Shown piece by piece: positions 23,409 through 35,491 of a stretch of DNA of 64,000 bases (position 1 is its first letter; every line of letters starts with the position of its first letter). Source of the stretch: Malus domestica (Eukaryota > Streptophyta > Magnoliopsida > Rosales > Rosaceae). The position numbers were made by a program, and so were the translations under genes. The stretch covers positions 17,157,001 through 17,221,000 of the forward strand of contig NC_091669.1 of assembly GCF_042453785.1 (NCBI RefSeq), written 5' to 3'. Below the pieces are notes generated by a model, which ran no database searches, was not told the DNA's origin, and saw only the letters and a program-made list of their open reading frames with translations.

Positions 23409-23733
23409 AAAGAAAGTGAAAGTGGGTCTAAGGATTAGGCAAGTGAGCTGGAGCCGCATGGAGTTTAAGATCCACCATGTGAGCTAGTCGTGCATGAACA
23501 AGCTCATGCTGCAGGATGTTATGGTGAAGGCCATGCACCCAAACTTCACCCAGCTCGTCGGTCGCAGGTGTAGATAGAGTCCAAGAAAGTGAAAGTGGGT
23601 CCAGGGATTGGGCAAGTGAGCTGGGGTCGCATGGAGTTTGAGATCCACCATGTGAGCTTGTCGTGCATGAAGAGCTCATGCTGCACGATGTTATGGTGAA
23701 GACCATGCACCTAAACTTCACCCAACTCATCGG
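23396..23733 (+). repeat. Two-unit tandem duplication of captured bHLH 3' sequence
   Basis: Two units of about 168 bases (23396-23560, 23561-23733) share gtcgcaggtgtag, gcaagtgagctgg, gatccaccatgtgagct and aacttcacccagct-type runs. Both encode a decayed LMLQDVMVKAMHPNFTQL-like segment, close to the ELMLQD region of the MYC C-terminal domain. The duplication happened after capture. Confidence 0.65.
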
Positions 23734-23887
23734 CTTTCTCACCCTTCTCGTCTCCGACGCCATTCTCCTCCTCATTACCAGATCGAGAAAGCGGTACATG
23801 AAGCAGCTGGTGAAAGCACGGCAAGCTTTGTTGAGAAAATATTTCAGAAAAAGAAAAAATGAAGAAATGAGTAGAAATGAGAAGTGA
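23700..23887 (+). pseudogene. Captured hydrophobic fragment, possibly oleosin-like
   Basis: The second unit runs on into NFTQLIGFLTLLVSDAILLL and ITRS, then a basic tail with many Lys/Arg and a stop at 23887. GFLTLLVSxxILLLxT resembles the start of an oleosin-type hairpin, but the proline knot is absent. The identification is weak; it could be another membrane protein piece. Confidence 0.3.
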
Positions 23888-24361
23888 CAGGAATAAAAGA
23901 AGAAAATAAAAGTAATGTTTGATGGTGGGGCAAACACATAAATGTATTCTAGATCTCACAGAAGTGGGCGCGCCATTGACCACCCACATGCAAAAGCAAA
24001 GAATAAACATCCACACTGCAAAAGCAAGGAATAAACACCCCACCAGAATGATGTGATTTACTTTTCTTGTTTTTGAATAATGTGATTTATTTTTCTTATC
24101 TTTCGGAGACATCTGTATAAACCTCATCAGAGGGTAATAATAATAATAATAAATAAATAAAAACGGCAAGCCCAAAATAATGGGCTGGATTGTTATGTGG
24201 AGGGCGAAGGCCCATATGCCCAAAAGAGCTAAGCCCTTTATTATCACCAACCAGGTGACCAAAAGTACGTCCACTACTACAAAAAATTATTCGGCAGCCT
24301 GCTGCTATTATCACCAACCAGGTGATCAAAAGTACATCCAGTACTCCAAAATTATACATGA

Positions 24362-24480
24362 GCACTACTCATGTCAATCATACATAAACATTCATAAGGA
24401 TCACTCATGTCAATCATACATAAACATTCATAAGGATCACTCATGTCAACATTCATGAGCATCACTCGTGTCAATCAGCT
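24362..24480 (+). repeat. 41-bp tandem repeat inside the gene-capturing element
   Basis: About three units of ggatcactcatgtcaatcat plus acataaacattcataa, the last one shortened. It is directly followed by a second array. Confidence 0.7.
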
Positions 24481-24640
24481 TCAAAAACTTCATTTACAGA
24501 GCTCTAGCTTCGAAAGCTTCATTTACAAAGTTCCAACTTCAAAGCTTCATTTACAGAGTTCTAGCTTCAAAACTTCATTTACAAAAGCTCCACCTTCAAA
24601 GCTTCATTTTCAAAGCTTCACCTACAAAGCTTCAGTGCAT
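24480..24640 (+). repeat. About 30-bp tandem repeat (cttcatttacaaag units)
   Basis: Five to six imperfect units around tagcttcaaagcttcattta, with cagagctc or caaagctc variants. Reading frames through it are repeat artefacts. Confidence 0.7.
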
Positions 24641-25268
24641 GGTATACAAAGGTCGCCTCCGAACAACCGCCATTTCGGCCCATACATGGATTAAATTTAA
24701 AGTCTCCAGCCAACAGCCTCTATTGACTGAAGACTTGGGGGACTACACTATGTACCATATATTGGGCCTCATGAAAAATACTTGAGGGACTTAACCCATT
24801 ATTCATGTATTGAGGAGCGAGTCTATAAAATGGACTCTCTCACCATCATTAAAAAGTATCGCCGCCTGTTGAGCAACCGCCTCGCCGTTATGTATTGAGG
24901 AGCGAGCCCTTATTCTATAAAAATGACTCTTTTACCATCATTAAAGAGCATCGCCGCCTGCTGAGCAATCGCCTCGCCGCGAGCATCACTCCTAACCCAT
25001 CACTTATGTATTGAGGAGCGAGCCCTTATTCTATAAAAGGGACTCCCTCACCTTTAACGCCACAAGCCGAGCCAGCCAAGGCAACATAAGCCACAAGAAG
25101 AGCAGCCTCGTAAAATGTGCTACTTCTGTTTGAGCAACATTTCAGATTGGGCACCGCCTCATATCGAGTATCAATTCTAGACGACATCTAGTTACTTCGG
25201 CCCACACATGGACTGAATTTCAAGTCTCCAGCCAAAAGACTCTCTTGACTGAAGACTTGGGGGACTAC

Positions 25269-25624
25269 TGTTTGTACCATACTTAGGGCCTCCATATTTA
25301 GACCTCGTATAAATACTCGGGGGACTCAAATGTAATTATGTAATAAAGAAAAGGGCAAATATGTAATAAGTGAGGAGCCATTATTCTATAAAAGGACTCC
25401 TCACTCTCCTCATTAAGGGAGCAAGCCCTCTCACCCTCTCAAAGCCTCACTCTCACATTACAGAAGCTCTCTCCCTCATAATCCTCTCAGAGAAATACAA
25501 TATCAGTGTGGACGTAGCCCAAACATTGGGGTGAACCACGATACATCTTGTGTTCTTTACTTTCTTGCAGATTCACGGTTAGATATACGTTATTCTAAGA
25601 CCCCTCCGGTTTTGTGCATCAACA
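25269..25624 (+). repeat. 3' LTR of the gene-capturing element
   Basis: Runs TGTTTGTACCATACTTAGGG to TTTTGTGCATCAACA, directly after the polypurine tract. It is collinear with the 5' LTR except for about 59 bases that are extra in the 5' copy. Confidence 0.85.
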
Positions 25625-25629
25625 ACCTT

Positions 25630-26980
25630 AAAGCATGAAAACATTCCCCATGATGCATGAACCCCTATATTTATATTTTCCAGTCAATTATATATATTGC
25701 ATATGTGTTTATATATTTTGTCAATATATATATTTGTTCATGCAATACGCAATTATGCTATGTGGAATTTGTAAGTCAAAGCATCGAAATTAATTTAAAA
25801 GCACTTAGAGTTTTTAACCTTAGAATTCGAAGAAAAAAATATGGGAATTAATGCGGCATAAGTCGTGGCTCACCGCCACACCATTGTTGGCATCATCGCC
25901 GCCGAGCACCGTCGTTGGCTTGTAGCCTAGTTGCATGGAGCATATTGGGACAACGTCATTGGACGTATGGACAACACAGCAATAGCTCTTTGGGCTTTGC
26001 TGGGCACAAATGACATTGGTTAGGATTTTGAAATGGGCATGCAGCCCTAGCCCACTCCAACATGCAGCTCTGCTGGGCTAGCTCATGTGCCCTTGGCTCA
26101 TCTTTAGCAAGCCCAATGTTTGATGGGCTCGTCCCCTTCGCCACCTGCAGCAAACCTGTTTAGTTGTTGAGTCCCCATGCCTCGGCCTACGATCCGAAAC
26201 CAGCCTTTTGGCTGGACTTCTTGCACCCAAGCCTAAACTGAAGCCAGCTTTTGCTGGGCTTTGTAAGCACCCCACACCCAAGCCAGCCCCCATATTGGGC
26301 TTGTACTTCTCGCGCCAATTTTGTGGACCAAAGTCAGCAGCTTAGCTCCCAGGCCCGGCCCGTGGCCTGCAGCCATGATTGGGCTGCATTGTATCCAACT
26401 CGTGGCCCACTAAGCCCCTTTTTAAAGCCTTGCCTTGCACGCGGCATCCAAGCCCACCAGGATTGGGCTATAATTTTAACCTGAATGTTATTATTATTTT
26501 TGTTTCTACGATCAAACCTAAATGGTTACGATCTATTGAATTAATTAAAGTGACCAGCAGTCTATTAATCTGATAATTAATCCAAAATTATTGACCTGAA
26601 TTTCACTTTTTGGCAATTAACGATTCAATAAATTATTTTGTTTCTTTGAACTGTTGACTATCTTTCGTAGTCCCGATGCACTCACACTTGGGTTCCTGAA
26701 GCAATCCACAAACTCACTACACTTTATTGTATATTGTCTTATGTGTTCTTGTAGGTACCCCTATTTATGAATCGAACGTTCATAACTAAATCGAACCTGT
26801 AGTTTCGAATTTCATGTGTTTGAAACCCACAGTTTTCATTCAAAACTTACCAAATGCAGCCCATAGCTTTCATGCTTAAATTAAACCAATACATGTCTAT
26901 AGAACTCGCATGTTTTATGATATATATCTATGGCTTTCTATATGACTAACCATGTTTTTTGTACCCTCTGTTTTAGGGCC
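25630..26980 (+). other. Copia leader continued, upstream of gag
   Basis: Resumes the copia leader interrupted at 22244 (gaaacattccccatgatgca). It contains the same GC-rich, gctgggctt-rich stretch (about 25860-26470) as copies A and B, then AT-rich sequence to the gag ATG. Long open frames here are not coding, since three copies differ by indels. Confidence 0.6.
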
Positions 26981-29216
26981 ATGTCAAGCTTGAACAAGCT
27001 CGATTTCACCGCTCTGGAATTCTCTGGAAGAAACTACCTAAAGTGGGTTCAAGACATTAAGCTTCATCTTACTGTAAAAATTCTTAGAGCTACTATCGAG
27101 GAACCTATCGGTGACAAACACGTCGACGAAGCTCAGAAAGCTACTGTTATGATCTGCATCCGTATACACATTTATGATGCACTACAGACTGAGTACCTCA
27201 CAGAGGAGGATCCACATAGTTTGTAAGTGAATACAACTCTGAAGTTTGTAGAATCCGATCACTGCTTAAGTTCTGTAAAGATGACTTCACCAAACAGGAT
27301 CTCCTAGAGAAGACCTATTCGGCCTTCAATGCCATTAATATTGTGCTGCAGTGTAACGTCCCGTATTTTTAGTTGTATTGGTGGATATTATTATTATTTC
27401 TAATTAGAATGGACCTAAAAATAAGCTTTGTTCACGTGTTAAACCTAATAGTGAGAGGTGTCATTACTATTTTTTTTGGACGTGGCATAATTTGGAGCAA
27501 TTTAGGTTAGCAGTTGTCAAACCCATGGCATGGAGGTATGAAGATTAGCAGGAGGTGGCATATTGATTTCATGCAATTAGCTTGAGGTGGAGCTTTTCAG
27601 CCAATACACATATGTTAGAGCTTCTTGGTGTCACCTTAGTAGATAGTATTCATACGAGGCCAACAGACAGCAGCTTAGGTGCTTTAGGTGTCAACTTGCG
27701 AATTAGCTGACTCATCACCTTTATACATTATCATATTAACCTTTGATGTTATCTCATGTAGTTTTGCCGCCATCCTTTGACTATATATATAGGACTTTAG
27801 TTCTTTGTTTTGAGATAGGTTGGTGATGCATGCGCTGCATGCAGAGCGCATATATAGAGAGAGAGATAGCGAGCTAAGGTTAGAGAGTTTGAGGTGTGTG
27901 GAGATATTAGTTGGGTTGTTTTGCCAAAGCTTGGATTATCGAGGTGAGTGGTTTATGTAATGTGTTTTAAAATATTCTTATTTTCGATAAATGAAAACCA
28001 CGAACTATTGTGGGTTTTATCTATTTATAAATTTGTATCTTTTTCAAGTCAAGCATGTTGGATTTGTTGAAATGTTTCGGAGTTATTATGTATCGTGATA
28101 TGTGGATTATTTGGAAATGTTCATGGAGCATGAGAACTTTGGTGTTGCATTAATCCGAGGGATAAATGTAAACTGCACACGGGGACATTAGGGCAGATGG
28201 CCAATAGGGGTCACGTGGTGAGTTACAATTTATAAAGGATATAATGAACACGTGAAGGGATGATGTGATATGGCATTATGTGTATAATGATTGGATATTA
28301 TTATCCTATTTTATAGTATGATTAAAATGGCAAGCTTGGCTGGCATATTATATATTCTACTCACTGAGCGACGGTGGTTGTTGCTCACTCCTCCCCTATT
28401 ATTTTACAGATGAGTTATTTGGCAAGACAGGTGTTAGAAGAGCTGAGGTTGTGATTGAGGAGAAGTTTAAGGATTTTAATTTATTACTTTTGTACACCCT
28501 GTAAGGATTACGGAGTTATTTTAATAAGATGATTTCATTTTTCAACCCGTGTCAATTCTCTTTTATTTATTTTTACTTTTACTCGCGTTTCGAACGCGGG
28601 GTCTTATTTTACTACCTGACCTCAGGTTCGGGGCGTGACATGCAGCAACAATATAGGGCACAAAAGTTCACCAAATTTTTGGATTTGATATCTGTTTTAC
28701 TTATCGCTGAAAAGCAGAACTACCTTTTCATGAAGAAGAATCAAGCTCGACCCACAGGCTTGAACACTCATCCTGAAGCGCATGTGACTAATTCTAGCAG
28801 CCATAACCGACAGAAACCCCATCGTGGCCATGGAAATGGGTGTCAAGCCCCACCAAGGGCCCAAGGTCAACCAAATAGAGGTCCACCCAAGGGAGGAAAT
28901 TTGACTCGGAAGCGCCAACCCCTTGTCCCTAAGGCCCTAACTTCAAGAACAAGGGCAAAGCTACCGTTTAATTGGCCTCCACTGAACTAGACATGTTATC
29001 ACTGTGGATCAAAGGATCGTTGGTCATGCGTATGCTGAGCTAAACCCGAGGCTATTGCCAAGTATCATTCCTGTCGTGAGACCAACTTTGTGCATGTAGA
29101 ACATCCCAAAGAAACTACTACAACTCAGGAGGCTTTAGATATTTAGGAGGCATCCACTCCCATGGAAGAAAAAAGTTTTATTATGCGAAGACATGTTAGG
29201 GTGTTTTACATCCCTA
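26981..29216 (+). pseudogene. Copia gag pseudogene, split by a solo LTR
   Basis: The gag ATG is at 26981 (MSSLNKLDFTALEFSGRNYL, then KWVQDIKLHL), the usual copia gag start. A stop occurs at 27224-27226. The frame continues with losses to 27346, is interrupted by the solo LTR 27352-28640, and resumes QQYRAQKFTKFLDLISVLLI through a basic, Pro/Gly-rich linker. The CCHC knuckle at about 28993-29034 reads CYHCGSKDRWSCVC, with the zinc-binding His replaced by Arg. Several stops confirm decay. Confidence 0.8.
27352..28640 (+). mobile_element. Solo LTR (1.29 kb) inserted in copia gag
   Basis: TGTAACGTCCCGTATTTTTA to TTCGGGGCGTGACA with a perfect TSD tgcag (27347-27351, 28641-28645). Removing it rejoins the gag frame. 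A polyadenylation/TATA-like region (actatatatataggacttt, about 27779) and a ga-rich stretch follow. No interior or partner LTR is present. Terminal sequence suggests Ty3/gypsy. Confidence 0.85.
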
Positions 29217-29399
29217 GTGGTTGAACCCACAAGAAGTGATCGAACCCCTCCCCTAAATTTTAGGTCTATGGTTTAATTTTTGGACAATTTTTCTAAGTTT
29301 TTGGAATTATTTGTTTGGTTTTGGTTTGTTTTGAATTATGAATATTATTTCTCGAATGATTAATTAAATGAATGGAATTATATTTATGCATGTGACCAA

Positions 29400-29560
29400 T
29401 TCAATTAATTTATTTCTAGGTATGACAAGTGGAGAAGTTAGTTGTTTGGCTGATAGTGCCACTACGCAGACCATATTGCGTGAGAAACACTATTTTACTA
29501 ACTTTGTACCTAAAAATGCACCTCTGACACCCTCTCAGGACCATCCAACCTTATAGAAAG
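29400..29560 (+). pseudogene. Copia protease remnant
   Basis: The frame reads MTSGEVSCLADSATTQTILR, carrying the DSA motif of copia aspartic proteases, followed by EKHYFTNF. A stop follows at 29554-29556. It lies between gag and integrase as expected. Confidence 0.7.
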
Positions 29561-29786
29561 ATACGGAAAGGCCCGTATTACGTTGTCCAATGGTATTGAA
29601 TTAACCATTAAAGAGGCACTCTATTCTCCACGTTCCAGCAGAACATTGCTGAGTTTTAGAGATATTCGAGATAATCAATATCATGTTGAAACCACTGAAG
29701 AGAATGGTTCAGAATTTCTTTGTATAACTTCTTAGGAATATGGCCAGAAACGTATACACGAGAAGCTGGAACGTCTCCCAAGTGGG

Positions 29787-30680
29787 TTGCACATAACAAC
29801 CATTCGATCCGTGGAGACCCATGACGTGGCCAGCCCTATGATTGGGTTCCAGAACACTCTCCTACTTTGGCATGATCAAATAAAACACCCTGGACGAGAT
29901 ATGATGCACTGTATCCTCAAAGTATTTCACGAGCATCACTTAAAATCTTGTCCCGACCATCCACTTTGCAAAGCATACTCCCTAGGGAAGTTGAACATTC
30001 AACCCTCACTTACAAAGATTCTTCAAGACCTCCCTAAGTTTCTTCAGATGATTCAAGGGGATATTTATGGACCTATCCAACCAACATGCAGACCATTTAG
30101 ATACTTCATGGTGTTGGTTGATGCATCAACACAATGGTCACATGTCTGCTTATTGTCTACACGCAATGCTGCATTTGCAAAACTCCTAGCACAAATTATT
30201 AAGCTTAAGGCTTACCACCCTGATTATCCAATCACGTCGATTCGACTAGATAATGCTGAAGAGTTTACGTCACAGACTTTTGACGATTATTGCATATCTG
30301 TTAGGATTCAAGTTGAACATCTTGTACCCCATGTTCACACATAAAACGGCCTGGTAGAAGCTTTCAAAAGTGCCTTCAAACGATAGCTCGGACTTTGGTT
30401 ATGCAAACCAACTTGCCAATATATGCCTGAGGCCATGCAATATTGCACGTAGCTATATTGGTCCGCCTGAGGCCCACTGCTACCCAACCTCATTCACCAT
30501 AACAGTTGGTTACTGGATACGAGCATGACGTCTCGCATTTACATATGTTTATGTGTGCAGTCTATGTGTCAATAGCGCCGCCACTACGTACCAAAATGGG
30601 TCCTCAAAGAAAAATAGGAATCTATGTCAATTATGATTCGCCATCGATTATTCACTACATAGAGCCCTTGACAGGAGATC
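29787..30680 (+). pseudogene. Copia integrase remnant
   Basis: An HHCC-type finger (LLLWHDQIKHPGRDMMHCIL ... SCPDHPLCKA), then the catalytic core with GDIYGPIQP (first Asp), DNAEEF (second Asp) and NGLVEAF (Glu) after an in-frame stop at about 30345. The downstream part carries IGIYVNYDSPSIIHYIEPLT, the conserved region before the insertion point at 30685. It is inactive. Confidence 0.8.
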
Positions 30681-30685
30681 TCTTT

Positions 30686-32180
30686 TGTAATACCTTGAAA
30701 ATTTAAATATATGAATTAGATATTCATAATTATGAATATGTGGAGAAAATAAAAAATCAATCGATTTATTGTTATGAAACTTTAATATAGAAATTTTAAA
30801 ATTTGGTTATGGGAAATTATTATAATTTACGTCGTAAAATTTATCGATAAGTGGAAAAGACGAAAATGACCCTATTGTATTAAACGGGATTCTTCATGGA
30901 CATATTTGATCCTTTCATGATTTTTTAGATTTCTTTGCATATTTGGGTAGTACTCGTCGATACAAACGTGTGAGTGTAAATAGAATGTAATTTGGAGTTA
31001 TAATGAATAGATTAGAGACGTTTTAGTTGAAAAAAAATTGAAAAAAAAAAAAGAAGAAGAAGAAACTGCTAGATGGCAACAGGAGAGAGGGGAAAAGAGA
31101 GAGTTGCGAGAGAGAAAAGGAGAAGGGAGGGCCAATCAAGAAGGGGGAAATTAAGGGAAATGAGCGAGAAGAGGAATAAACCGGATTCCCTTTTGACCCA
31201 CAGACCGACCCGACCGTATCTCCCTCATCCGACTTCCGTTTTGGGTAATCTTGGTGTCCATGGAAAGCTCTCGGTGAGCCCAACATCCCTATGGTGTTAG
31301 ATTTCTAAATTTCTAACCCACGTTTACAAATCGAAGCCATAAAGTTCCAGTTTGTCTGGTGGGTTTCACCCTTTTTTGGTGATTCCGACAACGATTACCG
31401 TCGATCCCCACCACCAATAGACTCCTCCTCAATCCTAAAAGAAAGGCCCAAGCATTGGTTGTAGCGTTGAAGTTCGTTTTGGCGTTGAATCAAGAACACC
31501 CATTTCTAGGGTTTCCAATGGTGCGAGGCCAATTTCAGGTCCTTCCCTGCCGAATTGAACTTCGGTCCAGGTATGCAAGTTATTCCCCTCATTGAGCTCT
31601 AACTTCTTGTAAAATTTGGTAATTTTTAGAGTTAGTCCGAAAAAATGGATTTCTGGCAGGTTGAGGCAATTTCCGACGTCTTCCCGACCAAATTGGACTT
31701 CGACACAAGTATGAAAGTTGTTCCCTTTGTCGTTTTCTACAAGTTTGTAAAATTTGGTAACTTTTGGAGTTCGTCGGAAAATTGGATTTCCGTTCGCTGG
31801 AAACCACCACATGCGGCGAGGCATGGCCAGTGGCCGATGCTACCTTTGTACATAGATTTCGATATTCTGAATTTTTTTTTGGGTATCCATTTGATGTGTT
31901 TCAATTTCTAAATATGGTATTGAATATTTCCTCCACTTGAATATTTTAGGAAATGGATTAAAAATGAAAGATGAACTACGAATGGCTTGATCCCTATTCA
32001 GGGTACGTAGGCAGTCTAACAAGAATTTAGATGTAACCATAAAATAGCTGAGATTAATCTTTTATTAAAAATTTGTCTAAGAAATGGAATTGGGTGATTA
32101 ATAAAAATAAATCTTAGGGTTTACTTTCTTTGGGCCTACCATAGTAATTATCTTCCGAATTAAGAAATTGGGTCATTACA
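30686..32180 (+). repeat. 5' LTR of the 4.8-kb element
   Basis: Begins TGTAATACCTTGAAAATTTA, with a poly-A/purine-rich stretch at 31029-31160, and ends GGGTCATTACA next to the primer-binding site. Open frames within it are repeated in the 3' LTR with indels and are not genes. Confidence 0.85.
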
Positions 32181-32539
32181 AATGGTATCAGAGCAAATGA
32201 TACCACTTTACAATGTGAGATAATATTGATGGTTGTGGATGTGAATTGTGAATTGTATTGATATTGCACTATTTCATAAGTTCTCGACTAATGATGAATT
32301 TATGTGAAATGCATATATTGTGAATCACTATGAAGTTAATTGAATTAAGAAGGAGAAGAAATTTTTAAAATGTCATATTTTACGTATAGCTTTAAGAATG
32401 AGTGTTTGGTTTAAAGTTCCGGATTAATCTTGAATGGAGTTGATATTATGTTATGTATTACGAAAAATTTGAATGTTAGGATGATTGTGAAATTGAGACA
32501 AGTAGAAGGAAAAGTCGTATTATACTTGTGCAATTGAGA

Positions 32540-32785
32540 AATATTGATTTGGGCGGAAATGGCCCAAGGATGATGAATTGGACGGAAATGACCTGAGGAT
32601 GATGAATTTGGTGAAAAGGCTCATGGATGTTGATTAGGGCAAAAAAGGCCTGTGAATGTTGACTTTGGTGAAAAGGCCAGTGGATGTCGATTTGGGCATG
32701 ATGACCCGTGGAATGGGAGGAATGTCTAATTGGGCAAAATGGCCCGTGGATGTGGAATTGGGCGGAATGACCCATAAAATGTGGA
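32540..32785 (+). repeat. Degenerate ~35-bp tandem repeat in the 4.8-kb element
   Basis: Six to seven units on the pattern gggcgNaaatggcccNtgga plus tgttgaatt. Later interior sequence (about 33600-33800) has a second, looser array based on gccaatgaN(n)atggct. Both look like non-coding repeat arrays. Confidence 0.65.
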
Positions 32786-34000
32786 AAAGTGGTTGAATGG
32801 GCATAAAGACCCAGTGTTTCCAGGAGAAAAGCTCTATGTGTGGCCTGTGAGAATGAGTTATCAATGGGATGTGTGGGAAGGTATAATTGCCGAGTATATT
32901 ACAACTCTTTCCAGACTGCTAGTCACTTGTTGGAACAGAAAGAAAATCGTGGTAAAATCTTTGCTTGACCAATGATGATTATGCTTAGGAATTCTTTATA
33001 TTTGTATGGCCAATGATAATGTTGGATGGACATTTTAATATTTATGAAAGTCATAGTGGTTTATCGAATGGGAATGAAATTATAAACTGCGGTTATGGTT
33101 TGACCATTATAATTGGAATGGCGAAAAGACCATGAAGAATTTTTTTCATTTATTATTGGTAGACATGAATGAAAATATGGAATGAGATTTTGAGTTCGTT
33201 TAATATAAACGTTTTCCCAATTGAGTTTTATGTTTGATGAAAAGAATTGATGAGGAAAGTTTATGATTACAAATTTGATTGGTTTGGTTGCCATACTTAT
33301 GAGTTGTCATTGTTGGATTTGATATTACGAACAAAATTGATGACGAGCACATATTCTCGTGGCTTTGTGATTATTAAGGTTTAGTTTTGTTGGCCAATGG
33401 AGTTGTAATATATTTAAATTTCTCTTGTTTGGTTGATGAAATGTGAATAGTACTTTGGAAGTGCGAGTCACTCATTTATTCGATCTTTAGCTGCACTGTG
33501 AAGCAATTTAAAAGAGAATCAATTGAAAGAAAGATTTGAAAAAAATAATTCTGATGTTTGGTATCGCCCATGAGTGCAGTTAGAAATTTTGAGGTAGAAT
33601 TGTTGTAACAGCAATGTATAGCCAATGATGGTACGTGGTTTACCAATGATTGTGGTAATTATGCTAGTATTTATCAAGCCAACGGTATATGTGGTTTGAG
33701 ATTCAGGTATTTATTTAGCCAATGAGAATTATGGCTTGATGTTAGATATTATTTTTGCCAATGTGTACAGCTAGAAATTCTGATATTTATTCTGCCAATG
33801 AATGTGCTGGGAATCTAAGAATGTGGGGGAGAATCACGATTATTATTCGTTGGTTGCTTATTTTTGGACCCTAAATAAAATCGTAGACTGAGATTATGAT
33901 TTTATTCATCATTAAAGGAATGGTGGGAATGGTTCTAATTCCTTTTCATAACTCGATGGTTGAAATCTCGGGGATGAGATTTATTTTAACGGGGGGTGAA

Positions 34001-35486
34001 TGTAATACCCTGAAAATTTAAATATATGAATTAGATATTCATAATTATGAAAATGTGGAGAAAATAAAAAATCAATCGACTTATGGTTATGAAAAATTTA
34101 ATCGAGAAATTTTAAAATTTTGTTATGGGAAATTATTATAATTTACATCGTAAAATTTATCAATAAGTAGAAAAGACAAAAATGGCCCTATTGTATTAAA
34201 CGGGATTCTTCGTGGACATTTTTAATCCTTTCATGATTTTTCAGATTTCTTTACATATTTGGGTAGTACTCGTCGATACGAACGCATGGACGAAAACAGA
34301 ATGCAATTTGGAGTTATAATAAATAAATTAGAGACATTTTAGTTGGAAAAAAAAAGAAAAAAAAAGAAGCTCCCAGATGGTAGCAGGAGAGAGGAGAAAA
34401 GAGAGAGTTGCGAGAGAGAAAATGAGAGGGGAGGGCCAATCAAGAAGAGGGGAAATGAGGGGGAAGTGAGGGAGAAGAGGAATAAACCGGATTCACTTTT
34501 GACCCGTCGACCCGACCCGGCCTTATTTCCCTCATCCGACTTTCGTTTTGGGTGATCTTGGTGTCCATGGAAAGATCTCGGCAAGCCCAACATCCCTATG
34601 GTGTTAGATTTCTAAATTTCTAACCAACGTTAACAAATCCAAGCCACAAAGTTCCGATTTGTTCGGTAGGTTTCACCTTTTTTCGGTGATTCTGACAATG
34701 ATTACCATCGATCCCCACCACCAATAGACTCCCCCTCAATCCCAGGAGAAAGGCCCAAGCATTGGTTGTAGCGTCGAAGTTTGTTTTGGCGTTGAATCAA
34801 GAACACCCATTTCTAAGGTTTCTGATGGTGCGAGGCCAATTTCAGGTACTTTCCGGACGAATTGAACTTTGGCCAAAGTATAAAAGTTGTTCCCCTCATT
34901 GAGCTCTAACTGCCTGTAAACTTTGGTAATTTTTAGAGTTAGTTCAAAAAACTGGATTTACGGCAGGTTGAGGTGATTTCGAACATCTTCCCAACCGAAT
35001 TGGACTTCGGCCCAAGTATGAAAGTTGTTCCCCTTGTTGTTTTCTACAAGTCTGTAAAATTTGGCAATTTTTGGAGTTCGTCGAAAAATTGGGTTTCCGT
35101 TCGCCTGAAACCACCACCTATGGCGAGGTGTGGCCAGTGGGCCGATGCTACCTTTTTTCACATATTTCGATATTCTGAATTCGTTTTTGGGTATCCATTT
35201 GATGTGTTTCAATTTCTAAATATGGTATTGAATATTTCCTCCACTTGAATATTTTAGGAAATGGATTAAAAATGAAAGATGAACTACGAATGGTTTGATC
35301 CCTATTAAAGGTACGTAGGCAGTCTAACAAGTTAGAAGCAGCCATAAAATAACTGAGATTAATCTTTTAATGAAAATTTTTCTAAGAAAATGAATTGGGT
35401 GATTAGTTTAAAAATAAATCTTAGGGTTTAATTTCTTTGGTCTACCATAGTAATTATCTTCCGAATTAAGAAATTGGGTCGTTACA
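34001..35486 (+). repeat. 3' LTR of the 4.8-kb element
   Basis: Collinear with 30686-32180 over its full length. Begins TGTAATACCCTGAAAATTTA, ends GGGTCGTTACA. Confidence 0.85.
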
Positions 35487-35491
35487 TCTTT

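Larger units (their letters stand above)
22245..25624 (+). mobile_element. Non-autonomous LTR element carrying host gene fragments
   Basis: Complete element with TSD acctt (22240-22244, 25625-25629), a 415-bp 5' LTR (22245-22659), a 356-bp 3' LTR (25269-25624), a primer-binding region tttggtgccgtctgtgggaa at 22660-22679 and a polypurine tract acttgggggactac before the 3' LTR. The 5' LTR is longer because of an internal duplication around aagccctatcaccctctcaa. The 2.6-kb interior has no gag or pol. It holds pieces of cellular genes (22921-23880) and arrays of short repeats (24360-24640). A second ttgggggactac plus LTR-start-like stretch at about 24737 and repeats of tgaggagcgag suggest an internal partial end duplication. 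Confidence 0.85.
30686..35486 (+). mobile_element. 4.8-kb non-coding LTR element nested in copia pol
   Basis: A complete element with TSD tcttt (30681-30685, 35487-35491). The 5' LTR is 30686-32180 (1495 bp) and the 3' LTR is 34001-35486 (1486 bp), both TGTAATACC...GTTACA or ATTACA. The primer-binding site tggtatcagagc is at 32183-32194 (initiator Met tRNA type) and a purine tract ggggggtgaa precedes the 3' LTR. The 1.8-kb interior encodes nothing recognisable, so it depends on another element for movement. In the first 200 bases the LTRs differ at about one position in 15, so the insertion is not recent. Confidence 0.9.

Noticed and set aside
23428..24274. Long minus-strand frames opposite the captured gene fragments
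   Set aside because: They are antisense shadows of the captured bHLH-derived sequence and of its tandem duplication.
24362..24640. CRISPR-like regularly spaced repeats
   Set aside because: This is a plant nuclear LTR element; units are imperfect tandem repeats without unique spacers.
31023..31286. Frames in the LTR of the 4.8-kb element
   Set aside because: The corresponding frames in the other LTR (34339-34593) differ by indels; they follow purine/pyrimidine-rich sequence.
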